DNA from: Robiginitalea biformata HTCC2501
Lineage (GTDB): Bacteria > Bacteroidota > Bacteroidia > Flavobacteriales > Flavobacteriaceae
Assembly (NCBI RefSeq): GCF_000024125.1
Contig: NC_013222.1
Location: 124,001-188,000 of the forward strand
Reading direction: 5' to 3'
Length of the DNA stretch: 64,000 bases
Part shown: piece after piece, positions 8,101 to 17,742 of the stretch
Position numbering within the stretch: the first letter of the stretch is position 1
How the letters are laid out: each line of letters opens with the position of its first letter
Program-made: the position numbers and the translations under genes
The notes under the pieces: model-generated
What the model saw: the letters and a program-made list of their open reading frames with translations, nothing else
What the model was told of the DNA's origin: nothing
Databases searched by the model: none

Positions 8101-9969
8101 CTACCCCTTCAACCAGGCCTCCCTGAGACGCACAGCCTCAGCCGGCGCTTCCGGGTCGGGCAGGATCAGCAGTTCGGTAACCGTCGGGTTGCCCACCGTC
8201 CCTTCCAGGACGATTTCCTCCCCGTCCCGTTCCACCACCATGCGCACCTCGGTTTCCGGGCCCCAGCCAAAGCTTTGGCCAATGAGCATCCGCATGGCAT
8301 TGAGGGTCACCTCCGTGCCATTGATGCTTTTCAGGACGTCTCCCCCCTGAGCGCCCAGGCCGGTGAAAAACGTATTCAGCGGAATGTCGCTGCGAAGGAA
8401 AATGTGGTCCGTATTGTCCGGGTCTACATCGATAAAGGGCATCTGGGATTGCATATCCTTGAGGAAAATCCCGCTTTCAACCTCCTGCTCCCCAAAATCC
8501 AGGCCCACCTTATCCAGGTAGGCCGCGTAATTTATCGGCGTGTTCCCGATGACGTGCGCCTGGAAAAAATCCCGGACCTCCGGGTAGGTCATCTCCACAA
8601 TTTCATCAAAGAGGGCTTCGTCCCGGAACGGGGTATCCTCGTCGTATTTGGCCGAGAGTTCCTTCATCAGCGACAGGACGCCGTACGTGCCCCCGCTCAG
8701 CTCCCGCAGCCGGATATCCAGGGCCATATTGATCAGCGCCCCTTTTTCATACACGTTGGCGTACTCCGCCTCGTAGGGCTCCTCCAGGACATTCCGGCTC
8801 ATCTCCGTAAACGACAGCGAATCGTTGTAATTGGAGGCATTCCGGATTTTGGCAACCATCCGGCTGTAAAAGTCCTCCTCGGAAATCAATTCCTGCCGGA
8901 CCTGGAACAGGTTGGCGAAATATTCGGTAGTCCCCTCGTACATCCACAGGTGGCGGGACATTTTGGGGGCGTTGTAGTCAAAGTACTGGATTTCCTCCGA
9001 GTGGACATTCAGGGGGGTGACGATATGGAAAAATTCATGGGAAACCACATCGACCATCGCCTCCTCCAGCTGCGCGGCGGGGAGCTGCTCCGGGAGGACC
9101 ACCACGGTGGATGTGTGGTGCTCCAGGGCCCCGAAGCCCCGGGCATCGTTGTCCAGGGTGGAGAGGTACAGCAGGATGTTGTATTCCCGGGTGCCGTCGA
9201 TGTCGCCCAGAAAGGCTTTTTGCGCCTGCATCATCCGCTCCATGGCGGGTTGAATGGCCGCAGCCGAATAGGCGCCATTCGGGGAATGTACACTGATGTT
9301 CACCGTGATATCCCCTACCTGGAAGGTAGCCGGCGGCTCCCCGCTGAGTTGAATCGGGTTGTCGATGACCTCGAAATAGCGGGAGGCGCTATAGGTAAAC
9401 GTGCCGTCAGGCCCGGGACTCCCACTCAGGGATGTGGCCGGATACAGTCCCTCCGGGATGCGCAGCTCCAGGGTGTACGGCTGCTCCCTGAGGCCCTCGA
9501 AGTAGCCGACAAACCCGTGCAGGTTCAACATATAGTGCTCTCCGGCCAGGATATTCGTCCCTGCGGGGGAAAACGGGGCGGGGTCCCCGGTGGCCTCCGA
9601 ATCGTACGAATCGTTGACATAATACGTAATCCGGTCGAGTTCCCGGGCGCCGGAGATGGACCAGGTGTTGTCGTCCTCGCGGACTACTGGCATCGGGTTG
9701 CCCTTATAGTCAAAAGCCGCAAGGCCTTCCACATAGCGTCCGTAATTATCTTCGCTGTAGGTACCCGGCACAGTTTTGGGGATGTAAAATTTCACTTCAC
9801 CAGCGATAAACGCCCCGGGGTCCAGCGCAACCAGTACCCGGTCATCGCGTACATCCACCAGGTCCAGGCTGGCCTTAATGGGGGTTTCCCCCGCCGTCGG
9901 GAGGTTTCTGGTAGCGCTGCAGCCCACTAGGAGGAGGGATAGCATCAGGTGGTAAAACCGAATTTTCAT
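8101..9969 (-). CDS. M61 family metallopeptidase with PDZ domain, lipoprotein
   Basis: 622-residue exported peptidase. The lipobox (LLVGC) is close to the start. The zinc motif HEFFH lies near residue 310 with a downstream glutamate-containing helix (YEGTTEYFANL), matching the M61 glycyl-aminopeptidase family. A PDZ-like domain occupies roughly residues 490-600 (GLGAQGGDVLKSINGTEV). M61 enzymes cleave N-terminal residues; the exact substrate here is unknown. It is transcribed against the surrounding translation genes and splits tsf from pyrH, so it is probably an independent unit. Confidence 0.9.
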   Translation of the reverse strand: MKIRFYHLMLSLLLVGCSATRNLPTAGETPIKASLDLVDVRDDRVLVALDPGAFIAGEVKFYIPKTVPGTYSEDNYGRYVEGLAAFDYKGNPMPVVREDDNTWSISGARELDRITYYVNDSYDSEATGDPAPFSPAGTNILAGEHYMLNLHGFVGYFEGLREQPYTLELRIPEGLYPATSLSGSPGPDGTFTYSASRYFEVIDNPIQLSGEPPATFQVGDITVNISVHSPNGAYSAAAIQPAMERMMQAQKAFLGDIDGTREYNILLYLSTLDNDARGFGALEHHTSTVVVLPEQLPAAQLEEAMVDVVSHEFFHIVTPLNVHSEEIQYFDYNAPKMSRHLWMYEGTTEYFANLFQVRQELISEEDFYSRMVAKIRNASNYNDSLSFTEMSRNVLEEPYEAEYANVYEKGALINMALDIRLRELSGGTYGVLSLMKELSAKYDEDTPFRDEALFDEIVEMTYPEVRDFFQAHVIGNTPINYAAYLDKVGLDFGEQEVESGIFLKDMQSQMPFIDVDPDNTDHIFLRSDIPLNTFFTGLGAQGGDVLKSINGTEVTLNAMRMLIGQSFGWGPETEVRMVVERDGEEIVLEGTVGNPTVTELLILPDPEAPAEAVRLREAWLKG

Positions 9970-10115
9970 AGTGTATATTGGATTTTCGCAAGGATATAGA
10001 AATTAATCGTGATTCCCCCTGGTTTTTAGATTAATTTGGCACTTTAACGGGGCCTCAGGGCCCGGACGGGCTAATAATTTTTGATTATTTTTGTTCGCAA
10101 ACCAAGCCACACCCC

Positions 10116-10823
10116 ATGCAGTACAAACGAATCCTTTTAAAACTCAGCGGAGAGGCCCTGATGGGCGACCGGTCTTATGGCATCGACCCCGGCAGACTGG
10201 CCTTGTACGCAGAGGAAATCCGGGCAGTTGTCGAAAAAGGCGTGGAGGTTGCCATTGTCATTGGCGGGGGAAATATCTTCCGGGGGGTGGCCGGCGCGAG
10301 TAACGGCATGGACCGCGTCCAGGGCGACCACATGGGGATGCTCGCAACCATCATCAACGGCCTGGCACTGCAGTCCGCCCTGGAAGACAAAGGGCTGGAC
10401 ACGCGGTTGCAGTCTGCCATCAAGATCAATGAAGTGGCCGAACCCTTTATCCGCCGCCGCGCCATGCGGCACCTGGAGAAGGGTCGGGTGGTCATATTCG
10501 GAGGGGGCACGGGCAACCCGTACTTTACCACAGATTCGGCAGCTGTGCTCCGCGCCATCGAAATCGAGGCAGACGTGATCCTGAAGGGGACCCGGGTGGA
10601 CGGTATCTACACCAGCGACCCGGAAAAGGACAAGTCCGCCACCAAATTCGACAGCATCAGCTTTAAGGATGTCCTGAGCCGCGGCCTGAAGGTCATGGAT
10701 ACCACAGCCTTCACCCTGAGTCAGGAAAATGAACTGCCGATCGTCGTATTTGACATGAACAAACAAGGAAACCTGATGAAAATTGTTTCCGGCGAGAATA
10801 TCGGAACCGTTGTTAACCTTTAA
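10116..10823 (+). CDS. pyrH: UMP kinase
   Basis: 235-residue bacterial UMP kinase, which phosphorylates UMP to UDP in pyrimidine nucleotide synthesis. Family motifs are intact: [11 protein letters not shown] at the N-terminus, [10 protein letters not shown], and [13 protein letters not shown]. Length is normal. It is followed by frr after 21 bases, the common pyrH-frr pairing. The stretch before the gene is rich in Ts with a possible -7 element TATTTTTG at 10086-10093 but no good TTTG at the right distance. Confidence 0.98.
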   Translation: MQYKRILLKLSGEALMGDRSYGIDPGRLALYAEEIRAVVEKGVEVAIVIGGGNIFRGVAGASNGMDRVQGDHMGMLATIINGLALQSALEDKGLDTRLQSAIKINEVAEPFIRRRAMRHLEKGRVVIFGGGTGNPYFTTDSAAVLRAIEIEADVILKGTRVDGIYTSDPEKDKSATKFDSISFKDVLSRGLKVMDTTAFTLSQENELPIVVFDMNKQGNLMKIVSGENIGTVVNL

Positions 10824-10844
10824 TGGATATATCCAGTTAATACC

Positions 10845-11399
10845 ATGAACGAAGACATTCAATTTATCCTGGACAGCGCAAAGGAGAACATGGATAATGC
10901 AATCTCCCACCTGGAAAAAGAGCTCGTGAAAATCCGGGCCGGCAGAGCCAGCCCGTCCATGCTTTCCTCCGTGATGGTGGATTACTACGGGAGCCAGACG
11001 CCCCTGAACCAGATGTCCAACGTAAACACCCCGGACGCCCGGACAATTTCCGTACAGCCCTGGGAAAAGGCCATGATCCCGAATATCGAGACGGCCATCA
11101 CCAATGCCAACCTGGGGTTCAACCCGATGAACAACGGGGAAATGGTCATCATCAATGTCCCCCCGCTGACCGAGGAGCGCCGCAAGCAGCTCGTCAAGCA
11201 GGCCAAGGCAGAAGCGGAAGAGGCGAAAGTCAGTATCCGCGCCGCCCGCCAGGACGCAAACAAGGAGATTAAGGCGCTGGACATTTCCGAGGATCTCGAA
11301 CAGAATGCCGAGATCGACATCCAGGAACTCACCGACACATACACCGAGCGCGTGGACGGCATCCTGGAGCACAAGGAAGCCGAAATCATGAAGGTGTAG
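10845..11399 (+). CDS. frr: Ribosome recycling factor
   Basis: 184-residue factor that splits post-termination ribosomes together with EF-G. Hallmarks are KIRAGRASPSML, the VQPWEK segment and the helical PPLTEERRKQLVKQAK region. Length is standard. It is downstream of pyrH in the same operon and is followed by a bidirectional terminator at 11451-11478. Confidence 0.98.
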   Translation: MNEDIQFILDSAKENMDNAISHLEKELVKIRAGRASPSMLSSVMVDYYGSQTPLNQMSNVNTPDARTISVQPWEKAMIPNIETAITNANLGFNPMNNGEMVIINVPPLTEERRKQLVKQAKAEAEEAKVSIRAARQDANKEIKALDISEDLEQNAEIDIQELTDTYTERVDGILEHKEAEIMKV

Positions 11400-11450
11400 C
11401 GGGACTTCTGTGCCGAAAGGGACCCCTGCGTCCCGGCCACACACAGCACC

Positions 11451-11478
11451 AACCCCCTTTTTGACAGGGGGTTTTTTT
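11451..11478 (+). terminator. Intrinsic terminator after frr
   Basis: AACCCCC (11451-11457) pairs with GGGGGTT (11467-11473) around a T-rich loop, and a T-run continues to 11478. It overlaps the stop codon of the short opposite-strand ORF at 11477. Confidence 0.8.
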
Positions 11479-11599
11479 ACGCCCCGTCCGCCCGGTACCA
11501 GATCAGGGCAGCCGCTATGAGCGCCAGCGTGCAAAGCACAATCAGCAACCGGTAGGCGCGACGGGCGCGACGCCGGTATCTGCGATGTTTTTCATCCAT
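11477..11599 (-). CDS. Very small single-pass membrane protein (hypothetical)
   Basis: 40-residue ORF starting MDEKHRRYRRRARRAYR, followed by one hydrophobic helix (LLIVLCTLALIAAALIW) and a short tail. The strongly basic N-terminus before a single membrane segment suggests a real inner-membrane peptide with its N-terminus in the cytoplasm. It lies between convergent frr and divergent RND genes. No family is recognised. Homologues in the same place in related genomes would be needed to be sure. Confidence 0.45.
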   Translation of the reverse strand: MDEKHRRYRRRARRAYRLLIVLCTLALIAAALIWYRADGA

Positions 11600-11650
11600 G
11601 GCGCGGGTTCTTGTTGCAAGCTACTAAACTTTTGGCCGGGAGGCTTTTAA

Positions 11651-11683
11651 TTTGGTTTCGCTGCCGAATGTTTTCTACCTTTG
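11651..11683 (+). promoter_or_regulatory. Promoter of the RND exporter gene
   Basis: TTTG at 11651-11654, a 21-base spacer, then TACCTTTG at 11676-11683, matching the Bacteroidota consensus. It overlaps an in-frame ATG at 11652, which therefore cannot be the start; the ATG at 11700 lies just downstream of the expected transcription start. Confidence 0.75.
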
Positions 11684-11699
11684 CGGCCGACTCCTGGGA

Positions 11700-14099
11700 A
11701 TGGCATTCAAACTCACACAAGGCTTCTGGGCCCGTACAGCCCGCATCATCCTGCGCAACCGCATCCTGATCCTGGTCGGGATTGCCCTGGTGACCGTCCT
11801 GCTGGCCACCCAGTGGAAAAACATGCAGTTCTCCAACACAGAGGCCAACCTGCTCCCGGACGACCACCCGGCTACACTGGAGTACGGCGCCTTTCTGGAA
11901 CAATTCGGGGAGGAGGGAAACACGATTGTACTGGCCGTTAAGGATTCCCGCCTGTTTGAACCGGAGGCGTTTAACCGCTGGAATATTTTCAACGAACAGC
12001 TGGAGGCGTTCCCGGAGATCGATTTTGTCCTTTCCACGGACAACCTGCAGCGCCTGGTCAAAGACAATGAGGCCCAGGAATTCCGCCTGGAACCCTGGCT
12101 CGCCGACAGTGTCCGTACCACCGGGCAACTCGACAGCCTTACCGACGAGCTATTCAACCGCATGCCGTTCTACGAAAAACTCCTCTATAACAAAGAGGGG
12201 CGGACCATCCAGTCCGTGGTCTACCTGGACCAGGACCTGGTCAATACAAAGGTCCGCAAGGATTTTGTGCTGAACGACCTGCGCAACCTGGTGGCGGAGT
12301 TTGAACAGGATACCGGGATGAATGTCCGCGTCTCGGGGATGCCCTATATCCGGACGATGAACTCCCAGAATATCATCGACGAAATCGGCAAGTTTATCTT
12401 TGCCGCCCTGGCGGTGACCTCGTTGATTTTCTTTTTCTTCTTCCGATCCATCCGCGCCACGCTGATTTCGATCTGCGTGGTTATTTTCGGGGTGATGTGG
12501 GCCTTTGGGACCCTGGGCCTGCTCCAGTACGAAATCACCGTGCTGACAGCCCTGATCCCGCCGGTGATCATCGTAATCGGCATCCCCAATTGCATCTTCC
12601 TGATCAACAAATACCAACAGGAAGTAAAAAAACACGGAAACCAGGCGCTTTCCCTCCAGCGGGTGATCTCCAAAATCGGCAATGCCACGCTGATGACCAA
12701 TGTCACCACAGCCTCCGGTTTTGCCACCTTTATCATCACGGACAGCCGGTTGCTCTCGGAATTCGGCATCGTCGCCTCCATCAACATCCTGGGCATTTTT
12801 GTGCTTTCCCTGCTGATTATCCCGATCCTCTACAGCTTTATGCCGCTGCCCAAGACAAAACACCTGAAGCACCTCAACAAACGGTGGATCGACGCCTTTG
12901 TAAACTGGATGGAGCGGATCGTGCGGCACCAGCGCATTACCGTTTACATCGTGGCTATCTGCACGCTGGTGGCCAGCATCATCGGGATCTACCAGATCCG
13001 CATCTCGGGCAGCCCCATAGAGGACATGCCCAAGAAGGCCGAATTTTTCCAGGATATCCGCTTTTTTGAAGCCGAATTCGACGGGATCATGCCCGTGGAA
13101 ATCGTGGTCGATTCCCGCCGGCGCAACGGCATACTGAAACCGGCCACCCTGCGCCGGATGGACCAACTCGGGGAGGTGATCCGGGACATTCCGGAGCTTT
13201 CCCGTCCCATTTCCGTGGTGGACCTGGTTAAGTACTCCAAGCAGGCCTACTACAACGGCATCCCCAAATACTACCAGCTGCCGACGTCCCAGGAGAACAA
13301 TTTTATCCTGGATATCGCCAGGAAATCCAAAGATAACGGCAACCTGCTCCAGAGCTTTGTGGATTCCACCGGGCAGGTGGCCCGGATCACCACCTTTATG
13401 CAGGACATGAAAACCGACCGCATGGAGGAAATTGAACAGGAACTCCGGGAGGAGGCCGCCAAGATTTTCCCGGAGGAGCGGTACGATGTCTCCCTCACGG
13501 GCAAGGCCCTGCTCTTCCTGAAAGGCACAAAATTCCTCGTGCGGAACCTGGTCCTCTCCCTGGCCCTGGCCATCGGCTTGATCTCCCTGCTCATGGCCTA
13601 CCTCTTCCGGTCGTTCCGGATGATCGTGATCTCCCTGATCCCTAACCTGCTCCCCCTGGTGATAACCGCAGGGGTGATGGGCTTTCTGGGCGTCCCGATC
13701 AAGCCTTCCACCATCCTGGTTTTCAGCATTGCCTTCGGGATTTCCGTGGACGACACAATCCACTTCCTGGCCAAATACCGGCAGGAACTCATCAGCAACC
13801 ACTGGCGCATCCGCAAGTCCGTCTATGCTGCTCTGCGCGAAACGGGAGTGAGCATGTTCTACACCTCCATCGTCCTGTTTTTCGGGTTTTCCGTGTTCAC
13901 CATTTCAAACTTCGGGGGCACGGTGGCCCTGGGGGCCCTGGTTTCGGCCACCCTGCTCTTTGCCATGCTCGCCAACCTGATCCTGTTGCCGTCCCTGCTG
14001 CTCTCCCTGGAACGGAACATCGCCAACAAGCAGGTACTCAAAAAGCCGCAGATCGACATCCTCCCCGGGGGGACGGGCTCCGGCCAGGACCGGGATTAG
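11700..14099 (+). CDS. RND/MMPL family exporter
   Basis: 799-residue inner-membrane transporter of the RND superfamily (MMPL-like, hopanoid/lipid exporter type). There is a first membrane helix at about residues 20-38 (ILILVGIALVTVLLA) and a large periplasmic loop. A block of helices follows around 225-400 with GTLGLLQYEITVLTALIPP, then a second loop and a second helix block to the C-terminus (FGISVDDTIHFLAKY). The internal duplication is normal for the family. The start is set by the promoter at 11651-11683. Substrate unknown. It sits between frr and asnS, a common flavobacterial arrangement. Confidence 0.9.
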   Translation: MAFKLTQGFWARTARIILRNRILILVGIALVTVLLATQWKNMQFSNTEANLLPDDHPATLEYGAFLEQFGEEGNTIVLAVKDSRLFEPEAFNRWNIFNEQLEAFPEIDFVLSTDNLQRLVKDNEAQEFRLEPWLADSVRTTGQLDSLTDELFNRMPFYEKLLYNKEGRTIQSVVYLDQDLVNTKVRKDFVLNDLRNLVAEFEQDTGMNVRVSGMPYIRTMNSQNIIDEIGKFIFAALAVTSLIFFFFFRSIRATLISICVVIFGVMWAFGTLGLLQYEITVLTALIPPVIIVIGIPNCIFLINKYQQEVKKHGNQALSLQRVISKIGNATLMTNVTTASGFATFIITDSRLLSEFGIVASINILGIFVLSLLIIPILYSFMPLPKTKHLKHLNKRWIDAFVNWMERIVRHQRITVYIVAICTLVASIIGIYQIRISGSPIEDMPKKAEFFQDIRFFEAEFDGIMPVEIVVDSRRRNGILKPATLRRMDQLGEVIRDIPELSRPISVVDLVKYSKQAYYNGIPKYYQLPTSQENNFILDIARKSKDNGNLLQSFVDSTGQVARITTFMQDMKTDRMEEIEQELREEAAKIFPEERYDVSLTGKALLFLKGTKFLVRNLVLSLALAIGLISLLMAYLFRSFRMIVISLIPNLLPLVITAGVMGFLGVPIKPSTILVFSIAFGISVDDTIHFLAKYRQELISNHWRIRKSVYAALRETGVSMFYTSIVLFFGFSVFTISNFGGTVALGALVSATLLFAMLANLILLPSLLLSLERNIANKQVLKKPQIDILPGGTGSGQDRD

Positions 14100-14195
14100 C
14101 CAGGGGCACAGCCCCGGAACCACCTATTTTTACGGGCACAGTTTGCATCAATACCGTATCTTTGACGCTGTTTAACCGACAGACAAAAAGGAAAT

Positions 14196-15623
14196 ATGAC
14201 GCGTATACGATCCATCCTCAGCGAAGCCCCGTTGCTCAGTGAAGTCAGCGTATCCGGCTGGGTCCGAACCTTTCGTTCCAACCGCTTCATCGCCCTGAAC
14301 GACGGGTCGACGCTGGAGAACCTGCAATGTGTCGTGGATTTTGAAAATTTTGACGAGGCAACACTCCGCCGGATCAACACCGGGGCAGCCCTGACCGTAC
14401 GGGGAACGCTCGTGGAAAGTCAGGGCCGCGGCCAAAAGGTGGAGGTACAGGTAAGCCAGCTGGAAATCCACGGGGATGCCGACCCGGAAAGCTATCCGAT
14501 TCAGCCCAAGAAACACTCCATGGAATTTCTCCGGGAGCAGGCCCACCTGCGAATCCGCACCAATACGTTCGCCGCGGTGATGCGGGTGCGTTCCGCCCTG
14601 GCCTTTGGCGTACACGAGTATTTCACCAGGAACGGGTTCTACTATTTTCACGCCCCGATCATCACCGGATCCGATGCGGAAGGGGCCGGGGAGATGTTCC
14701 GGGTGAGCACCCTCGATCCGCTGACACCCCCCAGGGACGAGTCCGGCAATGTGGATTTCGGGGAAGACTTTTTCGGGAAGGAAACAAACTTGACGGTTTC
14801 GGGTCAATTGGAAGCCGAGGCGTACGCCATGGCCCTGGGCAAGGTCTATACCTTCGGCCCCACCTTCCGGGCGGAAAACTCCAATACCTCCCGCCACCTG
14901 GCCGAGTTCTGGATGATCGAACCCGAGATGGCCTTTTACGACCTGGATGCGAACATGGACCTGGCGGAGGATTTCATCCAGGAGGTTATCCGCTATGTCC
15001 TGAAGCATTGCGAGGAAGACCTGGCCTTTTTGGATAAACGCCTGGAGGATGAAGAAAAGCGGAAACCGCAGGCCGAACGCTCGGGCATGGGGCTGATTGA
15101 AAAACTGCGCTTTGTCACGGACCAGCCGTTTAAGCGGGTTACCTATACGGAGGCTATCGAAATCCTGCGAAACAGCAAGCCCAACAAGAAAAAGAAATTC
15201 CAGTACCCCATAGACGCCTGGGGCGCCGATTTACAAAGCGAGCACGAGCGCTACCTGGTGGAAAAACACTTCCAGTGCCCGGTGATTTTGTTTAACTACC
15301 CGGCAGAAATCAAGGCCTTCTACATGCGGCTGAACGACGATGGGAAAACCGTCCGGGCCATGGACATTCTGTTTCCGGGGATCGGGGAAATCGTCGGGGG
15401 TTCCCAGCGGGAAGAACGCCTGGATGTCCTGCAGGAAAAGATGCAGCAACTGGGCATAGACGAAAAAGAACTCTGGTGGTACCTGGACCTGCGTCGCTTC
15501 GGGACGGCCGTCCACAGCGGCTTTGGCCTGGGCTTTGAACGCCTGGTGCAATTTGCGACCGGCATGGGGAACATCCGGGACGTAATCCCCTTCCCCCGAA
15601 CGCCACAGAACGCAGAATTCTGA
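14196..15623 (+). CDS. asnS: Asparaginyl-tRNA synthetase
   Basis: 475-residue class IIb synthetase that charges tRNA-Asn. An N-terminal OB-fold anticodon-binding domain covers about residues 1-110 (VSGWVRTFRS, VRGTLVES). The catalytic core follows, with motif 2 (FRAENSNTSRHLAEFWMIEPE) and motif 3 (GFGLGFERLVQF). A -7-like element TATCTTTG lies at 14157-14164, but no TTTG is found at the right distance upstream. It is followed 56 bases later by rpoN. Confidence 0.97.
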   Translation: MTRIRSILSEAPLLSEVSVSGWVRTFRSNRFIALNDGSTLENLQCVVDFENFDEATLRRINTGAALTVRGTLVESQGRGQKVEVQVSQLEIHGDADPESYPIQPKKHSMEFLREQAHLRIRTNTFAAVMRVRSALAFGVHEYFTRNGFYYFHAPIITGSDAEGAGEMFRVSTLDPLTPPRDESGNVDFGEDFFGKETNLTVSGQLEAEAYAMALGKVYTFGPTFRAENSNTSRHLAEFWMIEPEMAFYDLDANMDLAEDFIQEVIRYVLKHCEEDLAFLDKRLEDEEKRKPQAERSGMGLIEKLRFVTDQPFKRVTYTEAIEILRNSKPNKKKKFQYPIDAWGADLQSEHERYLVEKHFQCPVILFNYPAEIKAFYMRLNDDGKTVRAMDILFPGIGEIVGGSQREERLDVLQEKMQQLGIDEKELWWYLDLRRFGTAVHSGFGLGFERLVQFATGMGNIRDVIPFPRTPQNAEF

Positions 15624-15679
15624 TCGCTTTTGCGTAATTTTAAATCAAACCCTGAAGACTCCGGACTACTTCCAATCCC

Positions 15680-17137
15680 ATGCTGAAACAACACCTGCAA
15701 TTAAAACTGTCACAGAAGCTGTCGCCCCAGCAGATCCAGCTGATGAAGCTGATCCAGCTGCCGACACTCGCTTTTGAACAGCGGCTTAAGCAGGAAATGG
15801 AGGAAAATCCGGCCCTGGAAAGCGGGAAGGAAGACACGGGCACCCTGGAGGACGAATACGCCGACACCTTTGACGAATCCGAGGACAGCGAACGGATCGA
15901 GGCGGAAGACATCAACATCGACGACTACCTGGGCGACGACGAAATACCCGATTACCGTACCCGGGCCAACAACTACAGCGAAGACGACTCGGACCGGCAG
16001 GTGCCCTATGCAGCGGGCATATCCTTTACACAGCACCTGCTCAACCAGCTCAATACGGAGTACCTGGATGACCAGGAATGGACCATCGCGGAATTCCTGG
16101 TGGGCAGCGTGGATGAAAGCGGTTACATCCGGCGCCCTGTGGCCGACATCATGGACGACCTGGCATTTACGCAGAACGTTTACACCGACGAGGCCACCAT
16201 TGAAAAAGTGCTCCAAAAGGTTCAGCAGCTCGACCCGCCCGGGGTGGGCGCCCGTTCCCTGGAGGAATGCCTGTTGCTGCAACTGGAGCGGAAGGAGCCC
16301 TCCCCTGCCGTGGAGATGGCCATTGAGATCCTCCGGAAATCCTTTGACCACTTCAGTAAGAAACACTATAAAAAGCTCCTCCAAAAACACGATATCGGGG
16401 AGGAGGCGCTTCGGGAAGCCATAGGGGAAATCGAGAAACTCAACCCGAAACCCGGCGGATCCTATTCGGGCGGCACCAAAATCGTGGAACACGTAGTGCC
16501 GGATTTTACCATCCGGATAGTGGACGGGGAACTCGAGTTGAGCCTCAACGGCAGGAACGCCCCCGAGCTGCATGTTTCAAGGGAATACAGCAATATGCTG
16601 GCCGGGTATAAAAATGCCAGGGACAAATCGAAACAGCAGAAGGACGCCGTGATGTTCATAAAGCAGAAACTCGATGCGGCCAAGTGGTTTATCGACGCTA
16701 TCAAACAGCGGCAGCAAACCCTGTATGTGACCATGAATGCCATCATGGAATACCAGCGGGAATATTTTATGACGGGCGATGAGCGCAACCTGAAACCTAT
16801 GATCCTGAAAGATATCGCAGACCAGATTGGGATGGACGTGTCGACGGTATCCCGGGTGGCCAACAGCAAATACGTGGACACGCCATACGGGACCCGGCTC
16901 ATCAAGGAGTACTTTTCGGAGTCCATCAAGAACGAACAGGGGGAAGATGTCTCTACCAAGGAGATCAAAAAGATCCTGGAAACCGTGGTGGGTGAGGAAA
17001 ACAAACGGAAACCGCTCACGGACGACAAGCTCGCAAAAATCCTCAAGGAGAAAGGCTACCCGATTGCCCGACGGACCATCGCCAAGTACCGCGAACAACT
17101 GGGCATCCCGGTGGCGAGACTCCGAAAAGAAATATAA
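15680..17137 (+). CDS. rpoN: RNA polymerase sigma-54 factor
   Basis: 485-residue sigma-54. The Gln/Leu-rich activator-interacting region I is at the N-terminus (QKLSPQQIQLMKLIQLP), followed by an acidic region (about 45-110). A core-binding domain and a helix-turn-helix come next (DIADQIGMDVSTVSRVANSK). The RpoN box is near the end (ARRTIAKYREQLGIP), which reads the -24 promoter element in known sigma-54 proteins. No bacterial enhancer-binding activator is encoded in this window. Its stop overlaps the next ATG by one base. Confidence 0.97.
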   Translation: MLKQHLQLKLSQKLSPQQIQLMKLIQLPTLAFEQRLKQEMEENPALESGKEDTGTLEDEYADTFDESEDSERIEAEDINIDDYLGDDEIPDYRTRANNYSEDDSDRQVPYAAGISFTQHLLNQLNTEYLDDQEWTIAEFLVGSVDESGYIRRPVADIMDDLAFTQNVYTDEATIEKVLQKVQQLDPPGVGARSLEECLLLQLERKEPSPAVEMAIEILRKSFDHFSKKHYKKLLQKHDIGEEALREAIGEIEKLNPKPGGSYSGGTKIVEHVVPDFTIRIVDGELELSLNGRNAPELHVSREYSNMLAGYKNARDKSKQQKDAVMFIKQKLDAAKWFIDAIKQRQQTLYVTMNAIMEYQREYFMTGDERNLKPMILKDIADQIGMDVSTVSRVANSKYVDTPYGTRLIKEYFSESIKNEQGEDVSTKEIKKILETVVGEENKRKPLTDDKLAKILKEKGYPIARRTIAKYREQLGIPVARLRKEI

Positions 17138-17742
17138 TGCGCTTCTTCAGCCAGCTCGTCAGCTACCTGTTCCACCCGCTGCTGATCCCGCTCTATGGCA
17201 CGGTCCTGTATTTCCGAATCACCCCCAAATTCAGCCCGCTGGAGATGCAAAGCGGCAACGTCCTGCCGGTCTTCATCCTCACGGTAATCATCCCGGTAAT
17301 CAGCATGCTCATCCTGCGCAACCTGGGCATGATGCAAACCTCCCGTCTCTTGCGGCCCCAGGAACGCATCTATCCGCTGCTGATTTTTCTGGTCCTGCTC
17401 CTGATGGTTTTGTTCCGGGTGATCCCGAACAACTACGCGGCGGAACTGTACTTCTATTTCCTCGGGATGATCATCGCCACGGTTGCCTCCCTGCTGCTGG
17501 CCCTGGCAGGCAAACCGGTAAGCCTCCACATGGCGGGCGTCGGCACGTTGCTGATGTACCTGATTTCCCTGAGCATCCATTTTGAAAAAAACATCGTCCT
17601 GGCTATCAGCGCCTGTACGCTCTGTACGGGTCTTGTCGGGACTGCCCGCCTCTACCTGCAGGTTCACGGACGCGCCTCCGTCCTCACAGGCTGGCTGATT
17701 GGCCTGCTATCCCAGCTGATCCTGGTCCGTTTCTGGTTCTAA
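17137..17742 (+). CDS. Integral membrane protein, degenerate PAP2-like
   Basis: 201-residue protein with about five to six membrane helices. It is translationally coupled to rpoN by a TAATG overlap. Traces of the phosphatidic-acid-phosphatase (PAP2) pattern can be seen: RLLRPQERIYP, PVSLH where a phosphatase has PSGH, and ARLYLQVHGRASVL where a phosphatase has an Arg-x5-His-x3-Asp motif. The last Asp is replaced by Ser and the PSGH glycine by Leu, so it is probably not an active phosphatase. It converges with the PorT-like gene and the two stop codons overlap. Function unknown. Confidence 0.75.
   Translation: MRFFSQLVSYLFHPLLIPLYGTVLYFRITPKFSPLEMQSGNVLPVFILTVIIPVISMLILRNLGMMQTSRLLRPQERIYPLLIFLVLLLMVLFRVIPNNYAAELYFYFLGMIIATVASLLLALAGKPVSLHMAGVGTLLMYLISLSIHFEKNIVLAISACTLCTGLVGTARLYLQVHGRASVLTGWLIGLLSQLILVRFWF

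Noticed and set aside
10137..11534. 465-codon frame opposite pyrH and frr
   Set aside because: Runs across two well-identified genes on the other strand; composition is typical of a shadow.
12150..13802. 550-codon frame opposite the RND exporter
   Set aside because: His/Asp/Gly-rich shadow sequence of a membrane protein gene, without protein-like features.
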